In this document: one piece after another, positions 53,064 through 61,773 of the stretch
Layout of the letters: each line of letters opens with the position of its first letter
Position numbering within the stretch: the first letter of the stretch is position 1
NCBI RefSeq assembly: GCF_029891575.1
Contig: NZ_JARZHF010000013.1
Span: 1-64,000 of the forward strand
From: Salipaludibacillus daqingensis
Lineage (GTDB): Bacteria; Bacillota; Bacilli; Bacillales; Salisediminibacteriaceae
Direction: 5' to 3'
DNA: 64,000 nucleotides
Notes under the pieces: model-generated
What the model was told of the DNA's origin: nothing
Database searches by the model: none
The model's input: only the letters and a program-made list of their open reading frames with translations
Made by a program: the position numbers and the translations under genes

Positions 53064-55178
53064 ATGGATCATTTGCAGCAAGAACAAAGTCCACGAGCGA
53101 TGGAGACGATTTGTAGTTTTTGTGGAACGGGTTGCGGTTTAACCGTAAAGGTGGAAGATGATAAAATTTCGAAAGTCGTCGGCACGAAAGCAAATGCTTC
53201 TAGCCATGGAGAAACGTGCGTGAAAGGTTCGATGGGCTGGAGGTATCTTTATAGCGATAAACGAATCAAACACCCTTGGATTCGAAAAAATGGGGAGCTT
53301 GTTCCAGGAACGTGGGAGGAAGCACTAGCAGTTATTGCAGATAAATTTAATGGATTGAAAGAAAAACATGGACCGGATTCATTAGGGTGTTTCAGTTCAT
53401 CACGATCTTCCAATGAGTTGAATTATTTAGCAGCGAAATTTATGAGGACAGTCATCGGAACGAATAATATTGATAGCTGCAATCGAACCTGACACGCACC
53501 AAGTGTCACCAGTTTGGTGGCTGTATTCGGTACAGGAGCGACAACAAATTCTTATGATGAAATGGAAAATACCGATGTCCTTATTGCTTGGGGAAGCAAT
53601 ACGCAAGAATGTCACCCGATCATATTTAATCATATTAGAAGGGGAATTAAAAATAATGGAACGAAGATGATCGTTATCGATCCGAGAAAAATTGATCAAA
53701 CGAAATTAGCAGAAAAATGGCTGCCAGTTCGAGTAGGAGCTGATATTGCATTAGCCAATTCTATGGCCCAAGTGATCATTGAAGAAGAATTGTATGACGA
53801 GGAATTTGTTTCACGAGCGACAGAACATTTCAACCAATATAAAGAATGTGTGAAAGAGTATCCACCGGAAGTTGCCGAGGGAATCACAGGTGTTCCGGCA
53901 GAGGATATCCGCGAAGTGGCGAGGATGTATGCAAAAGCAGATAAAGCAATCATTAACTGGACCCTCGGTATTACAGAACACCACAATGGGACGGAGAATG
54001 TATTCGCTCTCATCAACTTAGCTCTATTAACGGGGCATATCGGTAAATATGGTTCAGGTTTAAATCCTTTACGCGGTCAAAATAACGTGCAAGGTGGAGG
54101 AGATATGGGAGCCTTGCCGAATCGCTTAACTGGCGGTTGGGATTATGATGACCCGAAAGCTCTGGAACTTTTTAAAAACGTGTGGGGAGTTCCGGTCCCT
54201 GAAACAAAGGGAAAACACCAGACGGAAATGTTAGCTGCAATGGAACAAAAGGAGATCAAGTCACTCTATATTATCGGAGAAAATCCTGTTCAGTCAGATG
54301 CTGATGGGCATCATATCCAGAAGTTGTTTAATGACTTGGAGTTTCTAGTAGTTCAAGATATTTTAATGACAAAAACGGCGCAAATGGCCGATGTGGTTTT
54401 GCCTGCAGCAGCGAGTTGGGCTGAAAGTGATGGAACAGTGACGAACTCAGAGCGTCGTGTGCAACGGGTTCGATCAATCGTTGCCCCGCCAGGCGAAGCA
54501 CGTCACGACCATGAAATTCTTCAGGATATAGCGAATGCGATGGGACTTGATTGGAACTATCAGTCGGCGGGTGAGATATGGGACGAAGTGAGGTTGTTAT
54601 CACCGAATTTTGCAGGAATTAGCTATGACCGTTTGGAAAAAGAAGGGGGGATTCAGTGGCCATGTCCGGATGAATCTCATCCAGGAACAGGTTTTCTTCA
54701 CGATAGACTTTGGGAAAAGAATGTCACGAAAAAAGTGCCGTTTCATCCGACAAATTATCAAGCTCCCGTGGAAATGCCGGATAATGATTATCCGTTCCAG
54801 TTGACAACCGGAAGACGTCTGTCTTTTTATAACACAGGGGTACAAACGCAAGATTATAAAAAAATCAAAGACAATGAAGAATTTCTTGAAATTTCCCAAG
54901 AGGATGCGGATGAACTAGGGTTTGAAAATGGGGATATGGCAAGGATTATTTCTAGAAGGGGCCATGTTACGGCCAAAGTTAAAATTAGTAAAAAGCTATA
55001 TAAAGGACTGTTATTTATGACCTTCCACTTCCCAGATCAAACCGATACGAACTTGTTAACGATTAACGCAACCGATCCACTCGCTGGAACTGCAGAATTC
55101 AAAGCATGTGCCGTAAAAATAGAACGAGCAGACCGGAAACAGCGGGAAAGTTCCCCAGTTTCTGCCCATGGAGATTGA
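53064..55178 (+). CDS. fdhF: Formate dehydrogenase alpha subunit with in-frame UGA (selenocysteine)
   Basis: One continuous frame of 704 residues is interrupted only by TGA at 53490-53492 (codon 143). The context is NIDSCNRT-[TGA]-HAPSV, exactly where formate dehydrogenases carry their Mo/W-ligating Cys or Sec. The N-terminus holds a [4Fe-4S] site (C17, C20, C24, C52), then the molybdopterin domains (VLIAWGSNTQECHP; MTKTAQMADVVLPAA) and a C-terminal cap domain (TTGRRLSFYNTG). A bSECIS-like hairpin follows the TGA. No fdhD, hyc or sel gene is in the window. The enzyme oxidises formate to CO2. Confidence 0.88.
53493..53521 (+). promoter_or_regulatory. bSECIS-like hairpin directing UGA readthrough
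   Basis: CACCA (53507-53511) pairs with TGGTG (53515-53519), extended by two pairs, with a three-base loop GTT. The loop's first base, G53512, lies 19 bases after the TGA. Bacterial SECIS elements need a hairpin whose loop begins 16-37 bases after the UGA with a G in the first two loop positions, so this fits. Confidence 0.7.
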
Positions 55179-55184
55179 AACGAA

Positions 55185-55225
55185 AAAAAGCAAGGGTATA
55201 TGTTTATGCCCTTGCTTTTTCTTTT
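55185..55225. terminator. Bidirectional terminator after fdh
   Basis: AAAAAGCAAGGGTAT pairs with ATGCCCTTGCTTTTT (one G-T pair), with T's on both strands. It ends fdh (+) and lies downstream of the desaturase gene (-). Confidence 0.85.
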
Positions 55226-55284
55226 TATGAAAAAATGTCCTAATGTGTAATGATTCGAATGCGGAAAAGTGATCTGAGGATTTT

Positions 55285-56187
55285 CTACTTAGCTTGATTT
55301 TTTTGTCTGTAGAAACGATCTCTCACCTTTTTTAGTCTTGCATGATAGCGTAAAATATCTAACCGAGCTTCTTCTGCTTGTCCGTTTTTAGGGCGTAATT
55401 TTTCCAGTTCCCAATAATCTACGATCACGTCTAGTACTTGATCAAAATATTCTAATGGACCATAGTTTGCTTCTTTTGCAATAATCGACATTCGATCTTC
55501 GAAGTCAGGCATAACAGCACCTGGCATTTGAAAGTTTTTAATAACATGTCCTAAATAGTAGCAATAATTAGGCTCTAGTTGCAAATGATGCTTTATGACG
55601 TCTCGATAAAAAGCATAGTGTAACGTTTCATCCTTTGCTAGACGCCTGAGCATAGTAGCTAAATCCTTATCATGGTCATTTGCAAGCTTTGCCACATTCG
55701 TATAGAAAACCATTGTCGCTAATTCTTGTAATGTCGTATACACCATCGTTTCAAACGGAGTTTCAAAATCAGGATCAAATCCACTTTCTACCGTTTGTTT
55801 ATGAAGCTGATGCAAACGCATCGGTTCAACGTTTCTAGTTATTAAAAGATAGTTTTCTAATAAATTGGAATGCTGGTCTTCCTCTGCAGTCCAAGTATGT
55901 ACAAAATCCCGAATGACAGACAAAGACCCTTTAAACGTTTGATCTAAGTGTGACGTAAACCAAGGGAGATTGACCTCCGTTAACAGCGCTGTTTCCACAG
56001 CAGTAATGATTGACTTTGGCAAGGTGACTTGGCTTTCATCCCATGGCACTCTCTGAAAACTTTGGGCCTTGTCCCATGGTAAAAATTCGTGATAACCCCA
56101 ATCAATCTTTGCAGCCCTTACCTTATGTTCTTCATACATTTCTCGTAACTTAGGTTCTAACCTATAATCTAAATGATTCGTTAACAA
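55285..56187 (-). CDS. Acyl-ACP desaturase (FAB2 family)
   Basis: The 300-residue soluble diiron enzyme has the ligands in TAEEDQHSNLL and KDETLHYAFYRD, together with conserved helices. It introduces a double bond into acyl-ACP using O2 and ferredoxin. The FAB2 type is best known from plants and Actinobacteria; Bacillus normally uses the membrane-bound Des. The start is TTG 56187 with AGGAGG nine bases upstream. It stands alone. Confidence 0.85.
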   Translation of the reverse strand: MLTNHLDYRLEPKLREMYEEHKVRAAKIDWGYHEFLPWDKAQSFQRVPWDESQVTLPKSIITAVETALLTEVNLPWFTSHLDQTFKGSLSVIRDFVHTWTAEEDQHSNLLENYLLITRNVEPMRLHQLHKQTVESGFDPDFETPFETMVYTTLQELATMVFYTNVAKLANDHDKDLATMLRRLAKDETLHYAFYRDVIKHHLQLEPNYCYYLGHVIKNFQMPGAVMPDFEDRMSIIAKEANYGPLEYFDQVLDVIVDYWELEKLRPKNGQAEEARLDILRYHARLKKVRDRFYRQKNQAK

Positions 56188-56268
56188 AACAGGTTCCTCC
56201 TAATAATTTTTTGAGCCGATTCTATCATTAGCACTGTTTTAAAAGTATTAATCTAGTTGGGGTTAATT

Positions 56269-56302
56269 ATACAGATAATTTAGATAATTATCTGTATTTT
56301 TA
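56269..56302. terminator. AT-rich hairpin upstream of desaturase
   Basis: ATACAGATAATT pairs perfectly with AATTATCTGTAT around TAGAT, followed by T's on +. It is AT-rich and lies 82 bases upstream of the desaturase start, so it may be an operator rather than a terminator. Confidence 0.45.
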
Positions 56303-56397
56303 ATAAATTAATAATATTTAATACTTTGAGAGGATAAATGGGGAACGGATATGTTGTGAAAAATGGTGTAGGTGAGGGAGATAGCACAAATTTTATG

Positions 56398-56445
56398 AAA
56401 ACCACCTGAGTGAAATGTGATTAACAGTTGAGTCAGGTGGTTTTA
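56398..56445. terminator. Terminator of the cupredoxin gene
   Basis: AAAACCACCTGA pairs perfectly with TCAGGTGGTTTT around a 23-base loop. It lies 56 bases downstream of the minus-strand cupredoxin gene. Confidence 0.75.
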
Positions 56446-56500
56446 AATGAAACATAAAATAGATTTTTTAATATGCTCTCTCAAGATTCACTCTCAAACT

Positions 56501-56950
56501 TTAATCAACAACTAAATAAGCGATCATTGGACCGTTATCATCGATCGTTTCGTGAGCTGTACAGATCAGTCTGTAAGTTCCTGATTTATTGAATTGAAGG
56601 TTTAAGATTGTTTCCTCTCCTTTTTTAACGGTACCTGTTACGTCTGTTCCTTCAATGATAAATGGATGTTCTTTTCCATTCACCCCGTAAATACTCAGCT
56701 TGATCGGTTTTCCTTTAGATAGATGAACCGTCCCAGGATCCCAGCGGTAAGATTCAATTTTTTCCCCAGATTCGGTTTCCGATTTAAATTCAGTGGTGAT
56801 CATGTTGATGTGATAAGGTTCATCATCTTCAGAACTAAATATTCCTCCAGTCACTTGAGTAAATGAGTTTAAAAAAAGGAATGTGACGACAATAAAAAAA
56901 CTAATCAATGCAATAATGATCCATTTCCCTTTTAAAGTGATAAAATTCAT
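56501..56950 (-). CDS. Membrane-anchored cupredoxin-like protein
   Basis: The 149-residue product has one N-terminal membrane segment (about 9-30) and a cupredoxin domain outside. The type I copper ligands appear as GKEHPF (His), then YRLICTAHETIDDNGPM (Cys, His and a possible Met). Type I sites carry single electrons. The partner is unknown; no terminal oxidase gene is nearby. The ribosome site GAGGAGAG lies before the ATG. Confidence 0.8.
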   Translation of the reverse strand: MNFITLKGKWIIIALISFFIVVTFLFLNSFTQVTGGIFSSEDDEPYHINMITTEFKSETESGEKIESYRWDPGTVHLSKGKPIKLSIYGVNGKEHPFIIEGTDVTGTVKKGEETILNLQFNKSGTYRLICTAHETIDDNGPMIAYLVVD

Positions 56951-57063
56951 TTCTCTCCTCCATTCTCGTTTGATAGTTATTTATACGTAGGAATGTTGGA
57001 AACTTGTCCTTTTTCAAAAAATAGTTGAAAAGTATGGGGGATGATTTTTGATTTTGCCGAATG

Positions 57064-57075
57064 GGAACCGTCCCC
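57064..57075 (-). repeat. GGGGACGGTT repeat (minus orientation), left of zorAB
   Basis: GGAACCGTCCCC on +, preceded by TGCCGAAT. It is the inverse of the copies at 59713 and 59761. Part of a family of six copies between 50.1 and 61.8 kb. Confidence 0.6.
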
Positions 57076-57184
57076 ATTCCTCGTGCTTGGAAAAACAAAC
57101 ATGATTTGTCCACCAATGGAATAACATGAGATAAGAAGTAATTCTGAAGATAGTCGGAAGTTTTATTTTAGGGGGACAGCCATT

Positions 57185-59011
57185 ATGGTGCAAGCGATTT
57201 TAGAGCGTTTCATGAGTGAGCAACAAGCACAATCGGTTTTATCTAATCAACTAATTGAAATGATTTTTATGGTACTATTTGTTTTCTTTGTCATAGCATT
57301 TGTCATTCACTTTCTTTTGTTTTTCAAACTTCGAAAAATACGCCATGTCTTACAAGGGACAAACTCATTGGATGTGGAACCAATACGGGATTTTAAAGCT
57401 GATTTTGACAAGAAACAAAAAGAAGAATCAGTAAAAGTGGAGACGTTTGTGCAACAGAAGTTTTCCAGTTGGCGTATGTTTAACGTTCCTGTCATCAGTC
57501 TTATAAAGATGATTCAAATGACCGTTTCGATGTTTATTTTAGTAGGTGTGTTAGGGACATTTATTGGGCTTACGATGTCACTTGGAACGATTAATGCTAC
57601 AGGTGATCAGCTTGTAGAAAATGTCGCTCTTGTCTTAGCTGGTATTGATGTGGCATTTTACACGAGTATTGCAGGGATGGGATTATCGTTGATCATGACC
57701 ATGGTCATTCGAATGGCTAATACGGAGTATTTATTAACAGATATTATGCTAAAAATGGAGTCTCATTTAGAAGAAAACGAACAGAATGGGATGGCACGTT
57801 TAATCGAAGTGTCGGAAACGATTCATTCCTCGATTGTGGACCTTCATGAGACGAATCAAGCATCACTACAAAAGATTGAAAAGGCCTTTCATGGTTTTCA
57901 AGACTATACAGTCGGACTACAAAAAGCTGCAGAAGATTTAGACAAATTTAATGAAGGGTTATCCAATAACTTAGAACAATTCAACGTTCTTTTTACAAGT
58001 ATGAAAGAGGTGACGGAGGGCTTTAGTAAAGAAGTATCGAAGCTAAATCAGAACTTCGATCAACTATTTTCATACTTCACGAAAATGGATAAGCGACACG
58101 AACGAATGTCTCAAGCTTTTCAGTACACGTATCAAAAAATAGAAGAGTTATCTAAGTCTCAGATGAACACGTTGCATCAATTTGAAGATTCTGTTGTTGA
58201 TTGGAAAGACTACATTGCCTCTGTCGTAAATAGGCAAGAGTCCGCAGAGGCGGCATTTGAAAAAGTGAATGTACAAAGTGATCATTTAGTCAGGTTAATG
58301 AAACAAAATAACCAGCAGTTTAAAGCCATTTTTGGAGAAGAGGTTAGCTCGAAATTAACTGGGGTAGCGTCTCACTTGAAAGAGTTAAGAAGTGGTTTTG
58401 ATACACTTGGAAATTCGGTTGTTAAGCTACCTGACGCGTTGGATACAATAAATCGAACACAGGCAGAGTACAAGCATCTTTTAACCGATCGTTTCGACGA
58501 ATTGAAGCAATTTAATAATGAGTTCAATCATCATTTAAGAGCTCATGCTACAGATTCAGTCGCATTCGAAAAACATGTGAATGAAGCTTCGCAAACATAT
58601 GAACAGTTAGGGATGAAAAATAATCAATTGATCAATGAAATCAATCGTAGTATTTCGCAAATGACCGATTCATTTAACCAACGAGAAAATCAAATCGAAA
58701 CGAGCGTCGGTGTCCTTCAAGATACGTTATCGAGATACGTATCCAATTTAGAAGGAACGCTTGGAGATAAATTAGATAAGGTTAGTAGAAATCTCGGAGA
58801 CTATGTGTTGGATATGAATGGGGCGTTAAAAAAAGAGTTCAAACAAATAGGAGAAATAACGGAAGAAAATCAGCAAAAAAATATTCGTCTTACGCAACAA
58901 ACTCTCCATGAGTTGAGTCAAGAATTTCATCAATTGAATCGGCAGCTTCAGTCTTTTAAGCAAGAATCAATCGAGCAACCAAAACGGATAAGGGTTGGAG
59001 CGAATGATTAA
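57185..59011 (+). CDS. zorA: ZorA-like MotA/TolQ/ExbB proton-channel protein with long coiled-coil tail
   Basis: The 608-residue product has TM1 (about 24-48), then TM2 and TM3 (about 108-132 and 148-176) with the MotA/TolQ/ExbB pattern (GVLGTFIGLTMSLGTI; GIDVAFYTSIAGMGLSLI). A cytosolic coiled coil of about 430 residues makes up the rest. This layout is that of ZorA, the stator channel of Zorya anti-phage systems, whose tail reaches into the cytosol. It overlaps the ZorB-like gene by 8 bases. GGGGGACAG lies before ATG 57185. No ZorC, ZorD or ZorE is adjacent. Confidence 0.82.
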   Translation: MVQAILERFMSEQQAQSVLSNQLIEMIFMVLFVFFVIAFVIHFLLFFKLRKIRHVLQGTNSLDVEPIRDFKADFDKKQKEESVKVETFVQQKFSSWRMFNVPVISLIKMIQMTVSMFILVGVLGTFIGLTMSLGTINATGDQLVENVALVLAGIDVAFYTSIAGMGLSLIMTMVIRMANTEYLLTDIMLKMESHLEENEQNGMARLIEVSETIHSSIVDLHETNQASLQKIEKAFHGFQDYTVGLQKAAEDLDKFNEGLSNNLEQFNVLFTSMKEVTEGFSKEVSKLNQNFDQLFSYFTKMDKRHERMSQAFQYTYQKIEELSKSQMNTLHQFEDSVVDWKDYIASVVNRQESAEAAFEKVNVQSDHLVRLMKQNNQQFKAIFGEEVSSKLTGVASHLKELRSGFDTLGNSVVKLPDALDTINRTQAEYKHLLTDRFDELKQFNNEFNHHLRAHATDSVAFEKHVNEASQTYEQLGMKNNQLINEINRSISQMTDSFNQRENQIETSVGVLQDTLSRYVSNLEGTLGDKLDKVSRNLGDYVLDMNGALKKEFKQIGEITEENQQKNIRLTQQTLHELSQEFHQLNRQLQSFKQESIEQPKRIRVGAND

Positions 59012-59696
59012 TAAATACGGACGTTTATTTAAAGGAGAGCAGGAAGAAGGACATTTTTGGCCATCATTTACAGATTTATTAACAGTTATTTTACTCTGTT
59101 TTGTGTTGATTTTTATCATTATGATGGTAATTAAATCCTATCAAATTGAAGAGATGGAACGGACGATTGATCAAATTATGGGAGTCAGAGTAAACTTAAT
59201 CGAGGATTTAAATGACGAATTTAGGGAGTCTACTGTCGGAGTCAACGTAGATGAAGATACAGGTGCTTTGATCTTTAACACGGATATTTTGTATGAATTT
59301 GATGAAGCAGACTTAAAGGAGGAAGGATTTGAGTTTTTAGATGAGTTCGTTCCGACCTATTTAGAGGTGTTACTAGAAGGGGGTTATGAAGAGTATATTT
59401 CAGAAATAATAATTGAAGGCCATGCAGATCGAACAGGTGGCTATTTGTACAATTTAGAGTTATCTCAGCAAAGAGCATACAGTGTTGCTGATCATATTCT
59501 TAGTGAGAAATTCCCTGAGAAGGCAGTTCAAGAACCATTGAAAGAAAAATTAACGGTAAACGGCAAGTCTTTTACTGACGGCCGAAAAAATGATGAAGGG
59601 GAATATAGCGATGAGGATTCTCGGCGTGTTGAATTTAAATTCCGATTAAAAGATGAAGAGATTTTGGAACAAACGAGAGAACTGCTTGGAAAGTGA
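59004..59696 (+). CDS. zorB: ZorB-like MotB/OmpA peptidoglycan-binding protein
   Basis: The 230-residue product has a short cytosolic start with FWPSFTDLLTVILLCFVLIF, where Asp24 begins the single membrane helix as in MotB and ZorB (proton-binding Asp). A periplasmic-type OmpA domain follows with IEGHADRTGGYLYNLELSQQR. ATG 59004 has AAGGG nine bases upstream; TTG 58995 is less likely. It should pair with the ZorA-like protein as a wall-anchored, proton-driven motor. Confidence 0.85.
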   Translation: MINKYGRLFKGEQEEGHFWPSFTDLLTVILLCFVLIFIIMMVIKSYQIEEMERTIDQIMGVRVNLIEDLNDEFRESTVGVNVDEDTGALIFNTDILYEFDEADLKEEGFEFLDEFVPTYLEVLLEGGYEEYISEIIIEGHADRTGGYLYNLELSQQRAYSVADHILSEKFPEKAVQEPLKEKLTVNGKSFTDGRKNDEGEYSDEDSRRVEFKFRLKDEEILEQTRELLGK

Positions 59697-59712
59697 TGAG
59701 CTGGTGATGAAT

Positions 59713-59776
59713 GGGGACGGTTCTCATGGTGAATAGGCATGGTGAATGGGCATGGTGAATGGGGACGGTTCTCATG
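59713..59776 (+). repeat. Two GGGGACGGTTCTCATG repeats with short tandem units
   Basis: Two identical 16-base copies of GGGGACGGTTCTCATG (59713-59728 and 59761-59776) flank a short tandem of GGTGAATGGGCAT-like units. They begin 17 bases after the ZorB-like gene. Confidence 0.65.
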
Positions 59777-59919
59777 CGGCAATCGAAGGGTATTTAGGAT
59801 ATTCTTGGATGGAAATTCACATCAAAGGCATCAGATATAACTTAACTGTTAGAAGAGGTAGGAACTTGTGACCAAAGAGGGCTCGATTCGAAGAATAACG
59901 GTCAGAAGAGAGCCCCCTG

Positions 59920-60843
59920 CTAACTTTGATCTTCCAGTTGTTTAGTACTTTTTATATTAACATCCACAGGAGGGGCGCTGACTAATTCAAATGTAGCCGA
60001 TGCAAGCTGAACTTTATTAGAATTTCGCTCAATTTTTTCAAGAACACTCGTAAAGAGGATGTCCTTTGTTGATCTTCTCGTTTTGTATTCAACAATATAT
60101 CTTAACGTAAACTCGACCCAATTATCATTAACAGCAAGAGTGACCATCGGTTCTGTTGTTGCATCTTCAATGATGAATTTACGAACCATAGAATCCCAAT
60201 GCTCTTTCGTTTGTTCATTGTAATCGCCTAACTGTTCTTTTGCAGTTTCACGGATGAGTTCTCTTGTAAACGTATAGTCGCTTCCGAATTTAATAGGCAA
60301 GGTAATTTCATCCCATAAAAAAGGGAAATCGGTGGAATAATTGTAAACTGGTTGTGTAAAAACAAAACTGTTGGCAATTTTTACGATTCTACCACTGTAT
60401 AAATCTGCGTTAACCCACTCACCAGTTTCCATAATCGTTGTTCGTAAGACTCCAAGATCTATTACATCGCCACTTACACCTCCAAGTTGAACCCTGTCTC
60501 CTGTTTTGAACATCCCACCGACTAATATTGTCAACCATCCAGCAATACTTGCAATCACCTCTCTCAAAGAAAAGGCAATCCCGGCGCTGGCTACCCCAAG
60601 TATGACAGTAATTCCACCTAACATGTCACTGTATAAAATAGCTAAAAAGATGGCAACTAAAATGAAACCAAATATATTCATCGCTTTCCTAGTTTTATAC
60701 CAATTATTATGGTCTTTTACATATCGTTGAAGACTTTTTTTCAATAGACTAATAATAATACCGATAATGAGCAATCCAATAGCGGCAATGATTAATTTAT
60801 AAATGGTTGTATTTGCAGTAAAAAAATTATATAGTTCAGTCAT
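59920..60843 (-). CDS. MscS-family mechanosensitive channel
   Basis: The 307-residue product has three or so membrane helices (about 12-35, 55-75, 80-120), the TM3 pattern GVASAGIAFSLREVIASIAGW and the beta domain start GDRVQLGGVSGDVIDLGV. The cytosolic part is short. Such channels release solutes on hypo-osmotic shock. ATG 60843 has AAAGGGAG upstream; the frame is open to 60909 without a ribosome site. It is convergent with the ZorAB pair. Confidence 0.86.
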   Translation of the reverse strand: MTELYNFFTANTTIYKLIIAAIGLLIIGIIISLLKKSLQRYVKDHNNWYKTRKAMNIFGFILVAIFLAILYSDMLGGITVILGVASAGIAFSLREVIASIAGWLTILVGGMFKTGDRVQLGGVSGDVIDLGVLRTTIMETGEWVNADLYSGRIVKIANSFVFTQPVYNYSTDFPFLWDEITLPIKFGSDYTFTRELIRETAKEQLGDYNEQTKEHWDSMVRKFIIEDATTEPMVTLAVNDNWVEFTLRYIVEYKTRRSTKDILFTSVLEKIERNSNKVQLASATFELVSAPPVDVNIKSTKQLEDQS

Positions 60844-61130
60844 TTTAAAACTCCCTTTAAAATCATTCATTACTAGAAGGATTACCCTTCCGAATGAATA
60901 TATAATCAAATGATTTTTTGCTTACATCGGCCGTCTGACTATGGTCATTCACATAATGATGAGGATTAACGTAGTTTTTAGAAAAATTACGAATAATGCT
61001 TTATTAAGCATTTTTTTATAAAAATGTGCTTGAGGTATAAATACATTCGAGTGAGATCTAGTCAACATCGGACACTTAAACTATACCGCTTGAATATGAT
61101 AAAAAGTGAAATTGGGAGGGGTGGAGTGTT

Positions 61131-61694
61131 GTGAAGGAGGAGTATAATCAATTAACCGGTGCTTGGTTAGACGCTTTTGGGACAATTATTTCTGCCTATG
61201 GGGAAACGAGAACATTAGTTGGTTTAAACGACATTAATAATCAACTTTTAATGATTGGAGATGGTTTACAAGCTTTTGGATCGGGGCTAGAAGGGACGAT
61301 TGCAAAGGACTCCTCACTAGATTTTGCTGGGAATTGGATTGATGGAGCGGGCGCAGCGACAAGTTCATTTACTGCTTACTTAGAAGATCGCGTCGAAACA
61401 GAGAGAGATGAACTTATCCAATTAGGACTATTAGGTAGTAGTTTTCAGTCGATGGGGGCTTCTATGAGTGCTCTTTCTGATTATTTACAAGAAGAATACA
61501 AATATTTTGTAGGGAACGCCTTACAAGGATTAGGCGCAGGATTAGAAGCGATTGGGAGTCTTTATGTGTTAAACGAAAAAGAAATGCAAGGCCAATACCT
61601 CAAAGTGCTAGGTGCGACTTTCCAAGCGATTGGATCAAATTTAGTAGTGATCTATTTGACAAAAGATTTGTTGAAGAGTAGCGAAAGGCTTTAA
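61131..61694 (+). CDS. DUF6944 family repetitive protein
   Basis: The 187-residue product consists of repeated units with a Gly-rich core (GDGLQAFGSGLEG; GLLGSSFQSMGASMSAL; NALQGLGAGLEAIG; VLGATFQAIGSNL), about 30 residues apart. The pattern fits the DUF6944 repetitive family of Bacilli; role unknown. GTG 61131 has GGAGGGG upstream. A GGGGACGGTT-type repeat follows it. Confidence 0.68.
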   Translation: MKEEYNQLTGAWLDAFGTIISAYGETRTLVGLNDINNQLLMIGDGLQAFGSGLEGTIAKDSSLDFAGNWIDGAGAATSSFTAYLEDRVETERDELIQLGLLGSSFQSMGASMSALSDYLQEEYKYFVGNALQGLGAGLEAIGSLYVLNEKEMQGQYLKVLGATFQAIGSNLVVIYLTKDLLKSSERL

Positions 61695-61748
61695 AGTGAA
61701 CCTTCTTCAAAAGGGGAGAGACATGTCACAATTCTAATAATGCCACAT

Positions 61749-61769
61749 GAGAACCGTCCCCGTTCGGCA
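61749..61769 (-). repeat. GGGGACGGTTCTC repeat (minus orientation)
   Basis: GAGAACCGTCCCC (61749-61761) followed by GTTCGGCA on +. Same family as the copies at 57064, 59713 and 59761; TGCCGAA accompanies the two inverted copies. Confidence 0.6.
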
Positions 61770-61773
61770 CCCA

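Larger units (their letters stand above)
56188..56500. other. Intergenic region with two hairpins
   Basis: 313 bases between two minus-strand genes, with hairpins at 56269-56302 and 56398-56445. The second ends the cupredoxin gene. Confidence 0.4.

Noticed and set aside
53490-53492. Reading the formate dehydrogenase as two broken genes (pseudogene)
   Set aside because: The frame is otherwise intact on both sides, and the TGA is at the known Sec/Cys position with a fitting hairpin behind it.
57185-61694. A complete Zorya system
   Set aside because: No ZorC, ZorD (SNF2 helicase) or ZorE (HNH) gene is found next to the pair, so only a ZorAB-like pair is claimed.
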